Program-made: the position numbers and the translations under genes | In this document: one piece after another, positions 26,606-33,154 of the stretch | Layout of the letters: each line of letters begins with the position of its first letter | Position numbering within the stretch: the stretch's first letter is position 1 | The notes under the pieces: generated by a model | Told to the model about the DNA's origin: nothing | The model's database searches: none | The model's input: only the letters and a program-made list of their open reading frames with translations | Assembly (NCBI GenBank): GCA_947463095.1 | Contig: CANHRE010000017.1 | Coordinates: 1-39,365 of the forward strand | From: Flavobacteriales bacterium | GTDB lineage: Bacteria > Bacteroidota > Bacteroidia > NS11-12g > UBA955 | Reading direction: 5' to 3' | DNA length: 39,365 bases

Positions 26606-27238
26606 TCAGCGCTCTTCTTCCTCGTGGAAGCCGCCGCCCAGTTCACCCTCGTCGAAGTTATCGCTGTCACCGAAGCCCAGGTCATCTTCTTCGTCCTCGT
26701 CCTCATCATCAACCAGCAATTCCTCTTCACCGGCAGGGCCATCGCCTTTGCGGCCTGCAATCATGCGGGCAGCAAGTTCTTCAAACTCGGCATCATCCAC
26801 AATCTTAAAGCGGCTGGCACCCTCGTGTTGCCTGGGTGCTTTGCCCAATGAGCGGAATACACTGGGATACGATTTCCCTTTTTCATCTTCCAGAATTTGG
26901 GTGAGTTCACAGAACAGCGTCCACATCTGGATGAAATCATACACATAAACGAAACGCTGGTGCGGGTCGTTTACATAATCGCGCATGCGGGCATCCTTCA
27001 TCAGGGGTTTTGGTTCAGCCTGGTCGCTTTCCTCCAGCCCCATATCCACCAGAGTAACCTCCAGGCGTTTTTTCCAATGATCGTCGCTCATGTAGAAAGA
27101 GGCGGGCTCTTTTTTGTCGAAGCCGATGGAATCCAGGATGCAGTTGTGGAAATCCAGGAAGGTATTGGAAGCCTGCACATCTATCCAGCGGACGATGTCT
27201 TCATCTTCTTCAAACCAAACTTTAAAGCGGTAAATCAT
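26606..27238 (-). CDS. PRiA4b ORF-3-like domain protein with acidic C-terminal tail
   Basis: The 210-residue product begins MIYRFKVWFEEDEDIVRWIDVQ and contains FLDFHNCILDSIGFD and FVYVYDFIQMWTLFCE, matching the plasmid pRiA4b ORF-3-like family (PF07929), whose function is unknown. The last 45 residues are almost all acidic (DDEDEDEEDDLGFGD), a low-complexity tail. Its antisense strand reads as a long serine-rich open frame that is not a gene. It is the first gene of the miaA-terC run and diverges from the GroES-like gene across 83 bp. A perfect TAnnTTTG box lies 13 nt before its ATG. Confidence 0.8.
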   Translation of the reverse strand: MIYRFKVWFEEDEDIVRWIDVQASNTFLDFHNCILDSIGFDKKEPASFYMSDDHWKKRLEVTLVDMGLEESDQAEPKPLMKDARMRDYVNDPHQRFVYVYDFIQMWTLFCELTQILEDEKGKSYPSVFRSLGKAPRQHEGASRFKIVDDAEFEELAARMIAGRKGDGPAGEEELLVDDEDEDEEDDLGFGDSDNFDEGELGGGFHEEEER

Positions 27239-27251
27239 GCGGTTAGAACTA

Positions 27252-27259
27252 CAAAATTA
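27252..27259 (-). promoter_or_regulatory. Candidate -7 element for the PRiA4b ORF-3-like/miaA/terC unit
   Basis: The minus strand reads TAATTTTG, an exact match to TAnnTTTG, ending 13 nt before the ATG at 27238. No clear -33 TTG precedes it. It lies in the divergent 83-bp spacer, where a promoter is expected. Confidence 0.45.
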
Positions 27260-27321
27260 AGTTCTTTCCGCAGCATATTCCACCGTTGGCCTCATGGTCT
27301 GCAACCCTTTATTTTGCAATA

Positions 27322-27705
27322 ATGTCTTTGGAACTCGATGCCGATGCGCTCAGGAAGGTGATTCTGGTGGGCGACCGTATCCTCATCAAGCCACTTGCGC
27401 CTGCAGAAAAAACGGGCAGCGGACTGTTTCTTCCTCCCGGTGTGGTAGAGCAGGAGCCCATGAATTCAGGCTATGTAGTGAAGGTGGGGCCGGGCTATCC
27501 GATTCCCGCGCTGATGGATCCGGAAGAGAGCTGGAAACCCCGCCATCAGGAAGTTCAATATCTGCCCCTGCAACCTCGCGAAGGTGATTTGGCGGTGTAC
27601 CTGCATAAGAGTGGCTGGGAGGTGGAATTTAATAAAGAAAAATACGCCATTGTTCCCCAGAATGCCATCCTGATGCTGGTGCGCGATGATGAACTGCTGG
27701 ACTAA
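27322..27705 (+). CDS. GroES-like (chaperonin 10 fold) paralogue
   Basis: The 127-residue protein aligns with the Cpn10 fold: VGDRILIKPLAPAEKTGSGLFLPPGV near the N-terminus, SGYVVKVGPGYPIP in the middle, and EKYAIVPQNAILMLVRDD at the end. It is longer than GroES (about 92-97), carrying an extra stretch around residues 60-95 (MDPEESWKPRHQEVQYLPLQ). No groEL gene is adjacent. It is best called a GroES-related protein of unknown partner, a type common in Bacteroidota beside the true groES. The ATG at 27322 was chosen over an upstream frame start at 27286 because the family N-terminus begins near there. Confidence 0.8.
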   Translation: MSLELDADALRKVILVGDRILIKPLAPAEKTGSGLFLPPGVVEQEPMNSGYVVKVGPGYPIPALMDPEESWKPRHQEVQYLPLQPREGDLAVYLHKSGWEVEFNKEKYAIVPQNAILMLVRDDELLD

Positions 27706-27741
27706 ACCATCTGAAAAGCCGCTTATGCTGTTTATTTTTGA

Positions 27742-28911
27742 ATGATGCAATTTCAGGGAAACCTACCTACCAAGCTGCCCCTGGCGGGAACCACCATCTT
27801 CACGGTAATGTCGGCCCTGGCCAGAGAACATCAGGCCCTGAATATGGCTCAGGGATTCCCTGATTTCGCCTGTTCGCCAAAGCTCATCGAACTGGTGAGC
27901 CACTATATGAAACAGGGTTTTAATCAGTATGCGCCTATGCCCGGGGTGCCTGCCCTGCGACATAAATTGTCGGAGAAGGTTGCGCGCATGTATTCGGCGT
28001 CCTACGACCCTGAATCGGAAATCACCATCGTGCCCGGCGGTACCATCGGCCTGTATGCCGCCATCAGCGCCGTGGTGCGCGAAAACGACGAGGTCATCAT
28101 CATCGAACCCGCCTACGATTCTTACGCCCCGGCAGTAGAAATGAACGGCGGCAAGCCTGTTTTTGTAAAACTTAAGCCTCAGGATTTCTCCGTTGACTGG
28201 AACGAGGTGAAAAACCGCATCAACTTCCGCACACGCCTCATCATCATCAACAGCCCGCATAATCCTACGGGTGCAGTGCTGAGTGCCGCCGATATGCTGA
28301 AGCTGGAAAAGCTGGTGGAGAATACCGATATCGTCATTCTGAGCGATGAAGTATATGAACACATCATCTTCGACGGAGTGGAACACCAAAGTGTGGCCCG
28401 GTTTCCCAAGCTTGCTGCCCGCAGCTTTATTGTTGGCTCCTTCGGAAAAACCTACCACAACACCGGCTGGAAGATGGGCTTTGTGCTGGCTCCGGAAAAC
28501 CTGACCCTGGAGTTTCGCAAGATCTATCAGTACATGGCCTTCGCAGCCAATACGCCGATACAGTATGCCCTGGCCGATTACCTCGACGATCAGCAGGCAT
28601 ATTTGGGGCTTCCTGCCTTTTACCAGCATAAGCGCGACTATTTCCGCAGCCTGCTGAAGGGAACACGCTTCAAATTATATCCCTGCCAGGGTACCTATTT
28701 CCAGTTGCTGGGCTATGAAAAAATCAGTACAGAACTCGATACCGACCTCGCACGCACCTGGATCCGTGATCACAAAATAGCGTCCATTCCTGTATCCGTT
28801 TTTTACCGAGATAAGTCAGACCATCACCTGCTGCGTTTCTGTTTTGCCAAAGAAGACGCTACACTGGAACAGGCAGCGAAGTTGTTGAGGGCTATTTCAG
28901 AAAAGGCATGA
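27742..28911 (+). CDS. PLP-dependent methionine/glutamine-type aminotransferase (YbdL-like)
   Basis: The 389-residue class I/II aminotransferase carries the PLP lysine Lys236 in SFGKTYHNTGWKMG, with LNMAQGFPDF, NSPHNPTGAVL and ILSDEVYEHIIFDG as flanking family motifs. The closest pattern I recognise is YbdL, which transaminates methionine and its keto acid. The next gene, coupled by an ATGA overlap, is an omega-amidase-type nitrilase. This pair is known from glutamine transaminase K systems, in which glutamine donates the amino group and the product alpha-ketoglutaramate is cleaved. A role in methionine salvage is therefore likely. ATGs occur at 27742 and 27745. TATTTTTG ends one base before the first ATG. 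Confidence 0.9.
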   Translation: MMQFQGNLPTKLPLAGTTIFTVMSALAREHQALNMAQGFPDFACSPKLIELVSHYMKQGFNQYAPMPGVPALRHKLSEKVARMYSASYDPESEITIVPGGTIGLYAAISAVVRENDEVIIIEPAYDSYAPAVEMNGGKPVFVKLKPQDFSVDWNEVKNRINFRTRLIIINSPHNPTGAVLSAADMLKLEKLVENTDIVILSDEVYEHIIFDGVEHQSVARFPKLAARSFIVGSFGKTYHNTGWKMGFVLAPENLTLEFRKIYQYMAFAANTPIQYALADYLDDQQAYLGLPAFYQHKRDYFRSLLKGTRFKLYPCQGTYFQLLGYEKISTELDTDLARTWIRDHKIASIPVSVFYRDKSDHHLLRFCFAKEDATLEQAAKLLRAISEKA

Positions 28912-29735
28912 ACCCATTGAAGCTGGCTCTGGTTCAGATGGAGTTGTTCTGGGAACAGCCGGAACGGAATCTGGATCACGTACAGGCCTTGTTGATGGCG
29001 CATCCCGGCGCAGATGTATATGTGCTGCCCGAAATGTTCAGCACGGGCTTCTCCATGAACCCCGAACAATTTGCTGCGCGCATGGACGGAACAGAAGTGC
29101 AGCGCATGCAAGCGTGGGCCGCACAATTGAATGCCGCCGTAGCGGGTTCTCTGATGATGCAGCATGAGGATGGCTATGTGAACCGTTTCCTCTTCGTGCT
29201 GCCGGATGGTACGGTGCATTATTACGACAAGAAACACCTGTTCAGCCTGGGCAGCGAGCATCGGCACTACCGGCCTGGAAACAATCAATGTACGGTGGAA
29301 TGGCGGGGCTGGCGCATCGCCCTGTATGTTTGCTACGACCTGCGCTTTCCGGCCTGGTGCCGTAACATCAGCGACGCGCACCTGACCTTGTTTACCGCCA
29401 ACTGGCCCGATACCCGCATTGCCCACTGGGATATCCTCTTGCCGGCCCGGGCCGTGGAGAACCAGTATTACGTAGCCGGCGTGAACAGGGTAGGAGCCGA
29501 CGGTAACGGCATCGCCCACAGCGGACATACCGCCTTGTACGACTTCGCCGGAAAAACCCTGCTCCGCGCTCCGGACGGGGAAGAAGCGGTGATGATGACC
29601 GAACTGGACCCCGACGCGCTGAAGCTCTATCGCAGGCAATTGCCCTTTTTGAAGGATAGGGATGGGTTTGCGATAAACGGCTTGAATTTCAATACAACCC
29701 CATCAGGAATGAATAACAAGGAAGTTGATTTTTGA
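28908..29735 (+). CDS. Omega-amidase-type nitrilase-family amidohydrolase (YafV-like)
   Basis: The 275-residue C-N hydrolase has the Glu-Lys-Cys triad: Glu42 in LPEMFS, Lys108 in YYDKKHLF and Cys142 in VCYDLRFPAW. The FSTGFSMNP segment and overall length match YafV/Nit2-type omega-amidases, which hydrolyse alpha-ketoglutaramate to 2-oxoglutarate and ammonia. It overlaps the aminotransferase stop as ATGA. The pairing suggests that it removes the by-product of glutamine-driven transamination and so makes that step irreversible. The C-terminus runs to 22 bp before the left dispersed element. Confidence 0.9.
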   Translation: MNPLKLALVQMELFWEQPERNLDHVQALLMAHPGADVYVLPEMFSTGFSMNPEQFAARMDGTEVQRMQAWAAQLNAAVAGSLMMQHEDGYVNRFLFVLPDGTVHYYDKKHLFSLGSEHRHYRPGNNQCTVEWRGWRIALYVCYDLRFPAWCRNISDAHLTLFTANWPDTRIAHWDILLPARAVENQYYVAGVNRVGADGNGIAHSGHTALYDFAGKTLLRAPDGEEAVMMTELDPDALKLYRRQLPFLKDRDGFAINGLNFNTTPSGMNNKEVDF

Positions 29736-29748
29736 AAAGGCTTATCCT

Positions 29749-29757
29749 GTTTCGATT
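29749..29757. repeat. Left target-site duplication (9 bp)
   Basis: GTTTCGATT here is repeated exactly at 30421-30429, directly abutting both ends of the 663-bp element between them. A 9-bp direct repeat next to inverted termini is the signature of transposition. Confidence 0.75.
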
Positions 29758-30420
29758 CACTGCTGTCCAAAACTTTTTTTATTGAACAGGTAGTGCGCAT
29801 ATTATCAAGGGGTTAGCAGTCTATTTTTAACTATTTTTATTTTCACCTCCCCCCCACACCTAATCAAACATATTCTATTTTCTTACTTTTTCCTTGATGA
29901 AAAAGTAAGCAAAAAATCAAGGCTGCAAATGATGAAAGGCGCACACTTGCAATCAGCCGAATGCCTGCCCCCACGGCTCGTTGCTAACGCAACTCGGTGG
30001 GGGCAAGCGGATAAAGGAAATTTCTGGTAACACGTCATTTGAGGCCGATCCTTTTGCGGCTTAGCTGGGTTGTGGTTGGTGGAATGGGTAATGAACGGTT
30101 ACGGAAGACCTCCACTTGTTGTGAGACAGCTTGCCAAATTTGGCTACAAGCAATGTATATTAGCCCCGGAAGGGCAGCTTGCCCCCCTGTCGCTCATTAC
30201 ATTCGCTTACGGGGCAGGCGTAAGCGGAGTGATGCGGGGATATATTCATAGCAATAACAGGAAACAAACATTCAAAGCCCCCCCTGTCGCTTCGCTCAGG
30301 GGGCAAGCAGGGGCTTAATATTAAGTTGTTTAAGAGTTTCTACCATTTTGTAATTGTTCTGCAATTCAAAGGCAGGTCTATATACCCAACATTAGCTAAA
30401 AATTGTTTTGGACAGATGTG
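29758..30420. mobile_element. MITE-like non-autonomous element, left copy
   Basis: The segment starts CACTGCTGTCCAAAAC and ends with the reverse complement of CACATCTGTCCAAAAC, giving 16-bp terminal inverted repeats with two mismatches, flanked by a perfect 9-bp target duplication (GTTTCGATT). It contains no transposase. Open frames inside, such as 30070-30318, have no family resemblance and overlap palindromes. Inside are a conserved structured core (29882-30057) and G/C palindromes such as CCCCCTG/CAGGGGG near 30287-30303. A second, inverted, diverged copy starts at 33291. Together with TSD flanks this accounts for the gene-free stretch from 29736 to 30471; nothing else was seen there. Confidence 0.7.
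29882..30057 (+). repeat. Conserved, potentially structured core of the dispersed element (left copy)
   Basis: Successive pairings are visible: CTTACTTTTTC (29882-29892) with GAAAAAGTAAG (29899-29909); its loop with flanking base, CCTTGAT (29892-29898), with ATCAAGG (29916-29922), which would make a pseudoknot; GGCTG (29921-29925) with CAGCC (29954-29958); GCCCCCAC (29967-29974) with GTGGGGGC (29997-30004); and AAAGGA (30013-30018) with TCCTTT (30049-30054). The last 69 bases (29989-30057) are identical to the inverted copy at 33572-33640. Some alternative pairings exclude one another. Transcription is not shown. Confidence 0.6.
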
Positions 30421-30429
30421 GTTTCGATT
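30421..30429. repeat. Right target-site duplication (9 bp)
   Basis: GTTTCGATT, identical to 29749-29757, immediately follows the right terminus of the MITE-like element and marks its insertion point. The duplication limits this insertion to 29758-30420. Confidence 0.75.
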
Positions 30430-30471
30430 AAATTTTATATTGATTGACAGCCTCGGCAACTGGTCATAGGA

Positions 30472-30810
30472 TTAAAAGTCGTTAATTAAAATAAAATTCA
30501 TCAGGTTTTCCAGTTCATCAAGATCTAAAGACGCATTATAAATTCTCTCTAATTTAATTCTGTGATAGTCATGAATAATGAAATTACGGAATGTTCGAGG
30601 AATATGCCATGGGTATTCGTATTTTTCTAAAATGTCCATGTCAATATGTCTGATGGCTTCACCGATAATAAGGAACTGAAACTTCACAGCGCTTTGGGTC
30701 TGCACGTCTTGATAAAACGCTTCTTCGCTAATCCCGGAAGTGAATGCTTTAATGAAACGAATGGCCTCTAGGATATGGCCTACTCTCTCCTTTGGTGTTG
30801 GTTTAACCAT
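30472..30810 (-). CDS. hepT: HEPN-domain toxin HepT (DUF86)
   Basis: The 112-residue all-alpha HEPN protein carries the RX4HXY motif RNFIIHDY (Arg75, His80, Tyr82), the RNase active site of HepT toxins. In characterised type VII systems the Tyr is AMPylated by the partner MntA to silence the toxin. It overlaps the HTH-nucleotidyltransferase gene by 8 bp, antitoxin first, as expected for mntA-hepT operons. The region is visibly more AT-rich than the housekeeping genes, which suggests horizontal acquisition. HepT would act in the cytoplasm on RNA (tRNA in studied cases). Confidence 0.9.
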   Translation of the reverse strand: MVKPTPKERVGHILEAIRFIKAFTSGISEEAFYQDVQTQSAVKFQFLIIGEAIRHIDMDILEKYEYPWHIPRTFRNFIIHDYHRIKLERIYNASLDLDELENLMNFILINDF

Positions 30811-31405
30811 AAATTCTAATCAAATCGTTTTGTGCAGTTTTCCAGGCGAAATCATGGAGATTGCCTTTTTCTACAAGATCTACTTTCCTATTTATTTCTT
30901 TTTCTATCAGATAGGTGATGTCTGCCAAATCAAATATTGAATATTTCTTCTTGTTATTGAATGATATCATGATGTCAACATCGCTATCAGATGTTGGTTC
31001 ACCTCGTGCAAAGGAGCCAAAAATCCAAGCATCGGAGACGCGCCCATCTATTGTTAAGATAGTTTGAATACGGTTGACTATGTCTGAAACCAGAAGTTTC
31101 CCACCCACATTGTAAGTGACAGATTCCTCCGCCACCTGCAAGGCCTTTAAAGCCAGGGCTTCGTGGCCGATTTCGTAAAGCACTTTATCACTGAGGAACA
31201 ATACCAGCAATTCTTCGGGTTCCTGTTGATATAATCCAGCCAGTTTCTTTACAATTTCCCGGGTTAATCGCCGCTCACCCCGTTCCATCTTGCTCAGGAT
31301 GGCTACGTCAACATCCAACAGGGCGGCCACTTTCCGCAAAGGCAGCTTGCGCTCTTGCCTTAAGCGGCGAAGCCTTGCTCCAAGACCTTCTGTTGACAGC
31401 ATCAT
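30803..31405 (-). CDS. mntA: HTH-fused MntA-type nucleotidyltransferase antitoxin
   Basis: The 200-residue protein joins an XRE-type HTH (about residues 9-60, LRRLRQERKLPLRKVAALLD) to a minimal nucleotidyltransferase domain with the canonical GSX10DXD motif (GSFARGEPTSDSDVD; Gly130-Ser131, Asp142, Asp144). MntA proteins AMPylate the HepT Tyr. The fused HTH would let the antitoxin repress its own promoter, and a 19-bp palindrome sits one base upstream of the ATG. Two starts are possible (ATG at 31405 or 31402); the TTG at 31414 falls inside the palindrome and is unlikely. It overlaps hepT by 8 bp. Confidence 0.9.
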   Translation of the reverse strand: MMLSTEGLGARLRRLRQERKLPLRKVAALLDVDVAILSKMERGERRLTREIVKKLAGLYQQEPEELLVLFLSDKVLYEIGHEALALKALQVAEESVTYNVGGKLLVSDIVNRIQTILTIDGRVSDAWIFGSFARGEPTSDSDVDIMISFNNKKKYSIFDLADITYLIEKEINRKVDLVEKGNLHDFAWKTAQNDLIRIYG

Positions 31406-31406
31406 A

Positions 31407-31425
31407 TTTGACAAATAATGTCAAA
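31407..31425. promoter_or_regulatory. Candidate operator of the mntA-hepT operon
   Basis: TTTGACA (31407-31413), five bases AATAA, then TGTCAAA (31419-31425) form a perfect palindrome with 7-bp arms. It begins one base upstream of the mntA ATG and overlaps the -7 box. A dimeric HTH antitoxin is the natural ligand; this is inference. A further TTGACA half-site lies inside the gene at 31393-31398. Confidence 0.65.
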
Positions 31426-31452
31426 AATAATTTTATTCGAGGAGCATTGCAA
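31422..31452 (-). promoter_or_regulatory. Candidate promoter of mntA-hepT
   Basis: The minus strand has TATTTTTG at 31422-31429, a perfect TAnnTTTG, preceded by TTG at 31450-31452 with a 20-nt spacer, matching the Bacteroidota -33/-7 layout. The -33 box lies in the IS3 orfB remnant. The last four bases of the -7 box are the edge of the palindromic operator. Confidence 0.55.
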
Positions 31453-31540
31453 GTGTCAAGGCTCTGCTGACACTTACCTGATGGGATACTTGCAGGTAAG
31501 CTACTATTTCTCTGCGGGCAGCAGGCCTTACCACTTTTTT
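31433..31540 (-). pseudogene. Truncated IS3 orfB (transposase) N-terminus
   Basis: In the -1 frame relative to orfA the sequence reads VVRPAARREIVAYLQVSH and then QVSVSRALTLAMLLE before a TAA. This resembles the start of IS3 orfB proteins (ARRE..AYL, then a SxxRA segment). The link is the slippery heptamer A-AAA-AAG at 31534-31540 (minus), the classical IS3 programmed -1 frameshift site. The DDE catalytic domain is absent, so the IS cannot transpose on its own. Confidence 0.75.
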
Positions 31541-31794
31541 GACAGCACGTCCTTGAGCATCTTGTTGTCAAGGGCCAGTTCGGCATACATGTGTTTCAGC
31601 TTACGATTCTCCTCTTCCAGTTCCTTAAGTCGCCGCAGGTGTTCACCGTCCATACCGGAGTACTTCTTTTTCCAATTGTACAAAGTCTGCGGGTTGATGC
31701 CCAGTTCCCGGCTGATGTCCGACACTGAACGCCCGTTTTCCGCTTCCTTAATGGCCTTGAAAATCTGGCTTTCTGTGAATTTGGTCTTCTTCAT
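31528..31794 (-). CDS. IS3-family transposase OrfA
   Basis: The 88-residue protein is a typical OrfA: an HTH beginning MKKTKFTESQIFKAIKEAENG with DISRELGINPQTLYNWKKKY, followed by a leucine-zipper coiled coil (LKELEEENRKLKHMYAELAL). It binds IS ends and normally forms the fused transposase with OrfB by frameshifting at AAAAAAG, present just before its stop. Here OrfB is truncated, so OrfA is orphaned. It might still bind IS ends, but that is speculative. Confidence 0.92.
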   Translation of the reverse strand: MKKTKFTESQIFKAIKEAENGRSVSDISRELGINPQTLYNWKKKYSGMDGEHLRRLKELEEENRKLKHMYAELALDNKMLKDVLSKKW

Positions 31795-31891
31795 GTTCGT
31801 GATTATGAGTCAGCTGTTTTGCCAACTTATGACCACTCCGATTTTCGGGGGGGGGGCTTACACTACCATACCCCCTGAAATTCCCCAATTT

Positions 31892-33154
31892 TTACAATGG
31901 CCGCACATCCATGGCCGGACCAGACATTCCCGGCTGACCATCGCGACCCGAAGGACCGCGCGAACCCCTGCGACCCGTAACCAACAAATCTATCAGGCGT
32001 TTTGAGTTTGGGTCGCTGCCACCCGGGCCGCCGCCACCACCGTCACCACCCCGTCCACCTGCCCCTCCTGCATTGTTAAGCTTAATGAGGTGCAGGTGTG
32101 GCATGGCCGCGCTATCTGCGTAAACAGTTAATCTACCTCCGTTTCCACCAAAACCGCCATCACCGCCCCGCCCGCCATCACCGCCCAATCCCGGATCTCT
32201 GCCGCTGCAGTAGTTTGTGGCCGCTGTGCCGTCGCCGCCGCCCCCGCCTTTTCCGCCTTTGCCACCGGCACCACCGGTACCTCCCTGAAGGTTTACAACA
32301 ATACCGGCCCCTATAGAAAAATCAATAATATGGGTTTGGGTTGGTCCGGCGCCATTTACAATAACATGAAAGAGGTTTCCCTGTTCCTGCCTTATTTCCA
32401 ACTGCACATCGCCTCCGCGACCGCCGTTTTTGCCCGGTGAGCCCTGACTGCCCGATGTGCCGTCTGTTCCATCTTGGCCCCAATTGCCTGAATTCCCCAG
32501 ATAACCATCTGCGCCTTCGCCGCCCGGCGCATTCACCACCACTGTTTGGTTAAAAACTACGGGCAGGTTAAAAATGTACCTTTCTCCGTTGCAGCGGTTT
32601 GCAAGCATCACAGGATAGGTGGGTGCTTTGTAATCTGAGGGTATGCACATGGTGGATTTGGACAACCCCACATGCTCTGTTGACATGGAAAAATATTCTC
32701 TTAGCAGCGATCCGGCCTGGGCGTAGCGAGTTTCACCATTTATATCCACCGATGGGTAAGTGTTTAAACGCTGTCCCGGAGTAACCGCATTCGGGTAGGG
32801 CAGTGCCTCTATGCTTAGCTTGGTCGGTGAAAGCAGTAATGAAACCTTTTCTCCGGTTTTTAGCAGTTCCACTGTTAGTTTTAAAGGTTTACACATGGGT
32901 ATTTCGGGCTTCAACAGCCCAATTTCCATGGTTTTGGCATTGTCGCACTGAATATTGAATTTCCGATTCGGAAAAACGATGGCCTCACCCAGCACACGGG
33001 TTTTTCTGCCATGTTCAGGTTCATACACAATACTGTATTTCAACAGCCCATCGTCCCAGGGAATGCTGTCGGTCCACCTCAGTGTAAAACCCTGTGCCCT
33101 CAACCCGCCATATAAATCACCCAAAAACAAAAGCACCGCAAGGTGTTTTCTCAT
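31892..33154 (-). CDS. Secreted glycine-rich, collagen-like repeat protein
   Basis: I do not recognise a named family. The 420-residue product starts with a signal peptide (MRKHLAVLLFLGDLYGGLRAQ). About 190 residues of ordinary beta-rich sequence with a few cysteines follow. The glycine-rich C-terminal half has 12 collagen-type triplets (GAD GYL GNS GNW GQD and so on), a beta spacer, then three blocks of GG-X repeats (GGTGGAGGKGGKGGGGGDG, GGDGGRGGDGGFGGNGG, GGAGGRGGDGGGGGPGG). A final collagen-like stretch reads GRRGSRGPSGRDGQPGMSG. GG-X blocks can form polyglycine-II helix bundles. The ATG at 33154 was preferred over 33196 because it starts the signal peptide. The gene lies within the inverted-repeat-bounded accessory island. 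Confidence 0.75.
   Translation of the reverse strand: MRKHLAVLLFLGDLYGGLRAQGFTLRWTDSIPWDDGLLKYSIVYEPEHGRKTRVLGEAIVFPNRKFNIQCDNAKTMEIGLLKPEIPMCKPLKLTVELLKTGEKVSLLLSPTKLSIEALPYPNAVTPGQRLNTYPSVDINGETRYAQAGSLLREYFSMSTEHVGLSKSTMCIPSDYKAPTYPVMLANRCNGERYIFNLPVVFNQTVVVNAPGGEGADGYLGNSGNWGQDGTDGTSGSQGSPGKNGGRGGDVQLEIRQEQGNLFHVIVNGAGPTQTHIIDFSIGAGIVVNLQGGTGGAGGKGGKGGGGGDGTAATNYCSGRDPGLGGDGGRGGDGGFGGNGGRLTVYADSAAMPHLHLIKLNNAGGAGGRGGDGGGGGPGGSDPNSKRLIDLLVTGRRGSRGPSGRDGQPGMSGPAMDVRPL

Larger units (their letters stand above)
31433..31846 (-). mobile_element. IS3-family insertion sequence remnant
   Basis: An intact orfA is followed in the -1 frame by only the first 33 codons of orfB, so nearly all of the catalytic integrase part is missing. 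The left boundary near 31846 is suggested by GGAGTGGTCATAAG on the minus strand, which resembles IS3-type ends I know from Bacteroidota, right after a G10 run (31847-31856). The other end is truncated at the toxin-antitoxin promoter. No matching terminal repeat or duplication was found. Confidence 0.8.

Noticed and set aside
26478-26948. Long serine-rich open frame on the plus strand
   Set aside because: It lies antisense to miaA and to the acidic tail of the PRiA4b ORF-3-like gene; the serine run is the complement of Asp/Glu codons.
30070-30318. 82-codon open frame inside the left element
   Set aside because: It has no family resemblance, runs through palindromes, and is not preserved in the inverted copy.
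31451-31500. Inverted repeats AAGTGTCA/TGACACTT and CTTACCTG/CAGGTAAG upstream of mntA
   Set aside because: Both lie in the orfB remnant and are short; the palindrome next to the -7 box is a better operator. They may be worth a look if that one fails.
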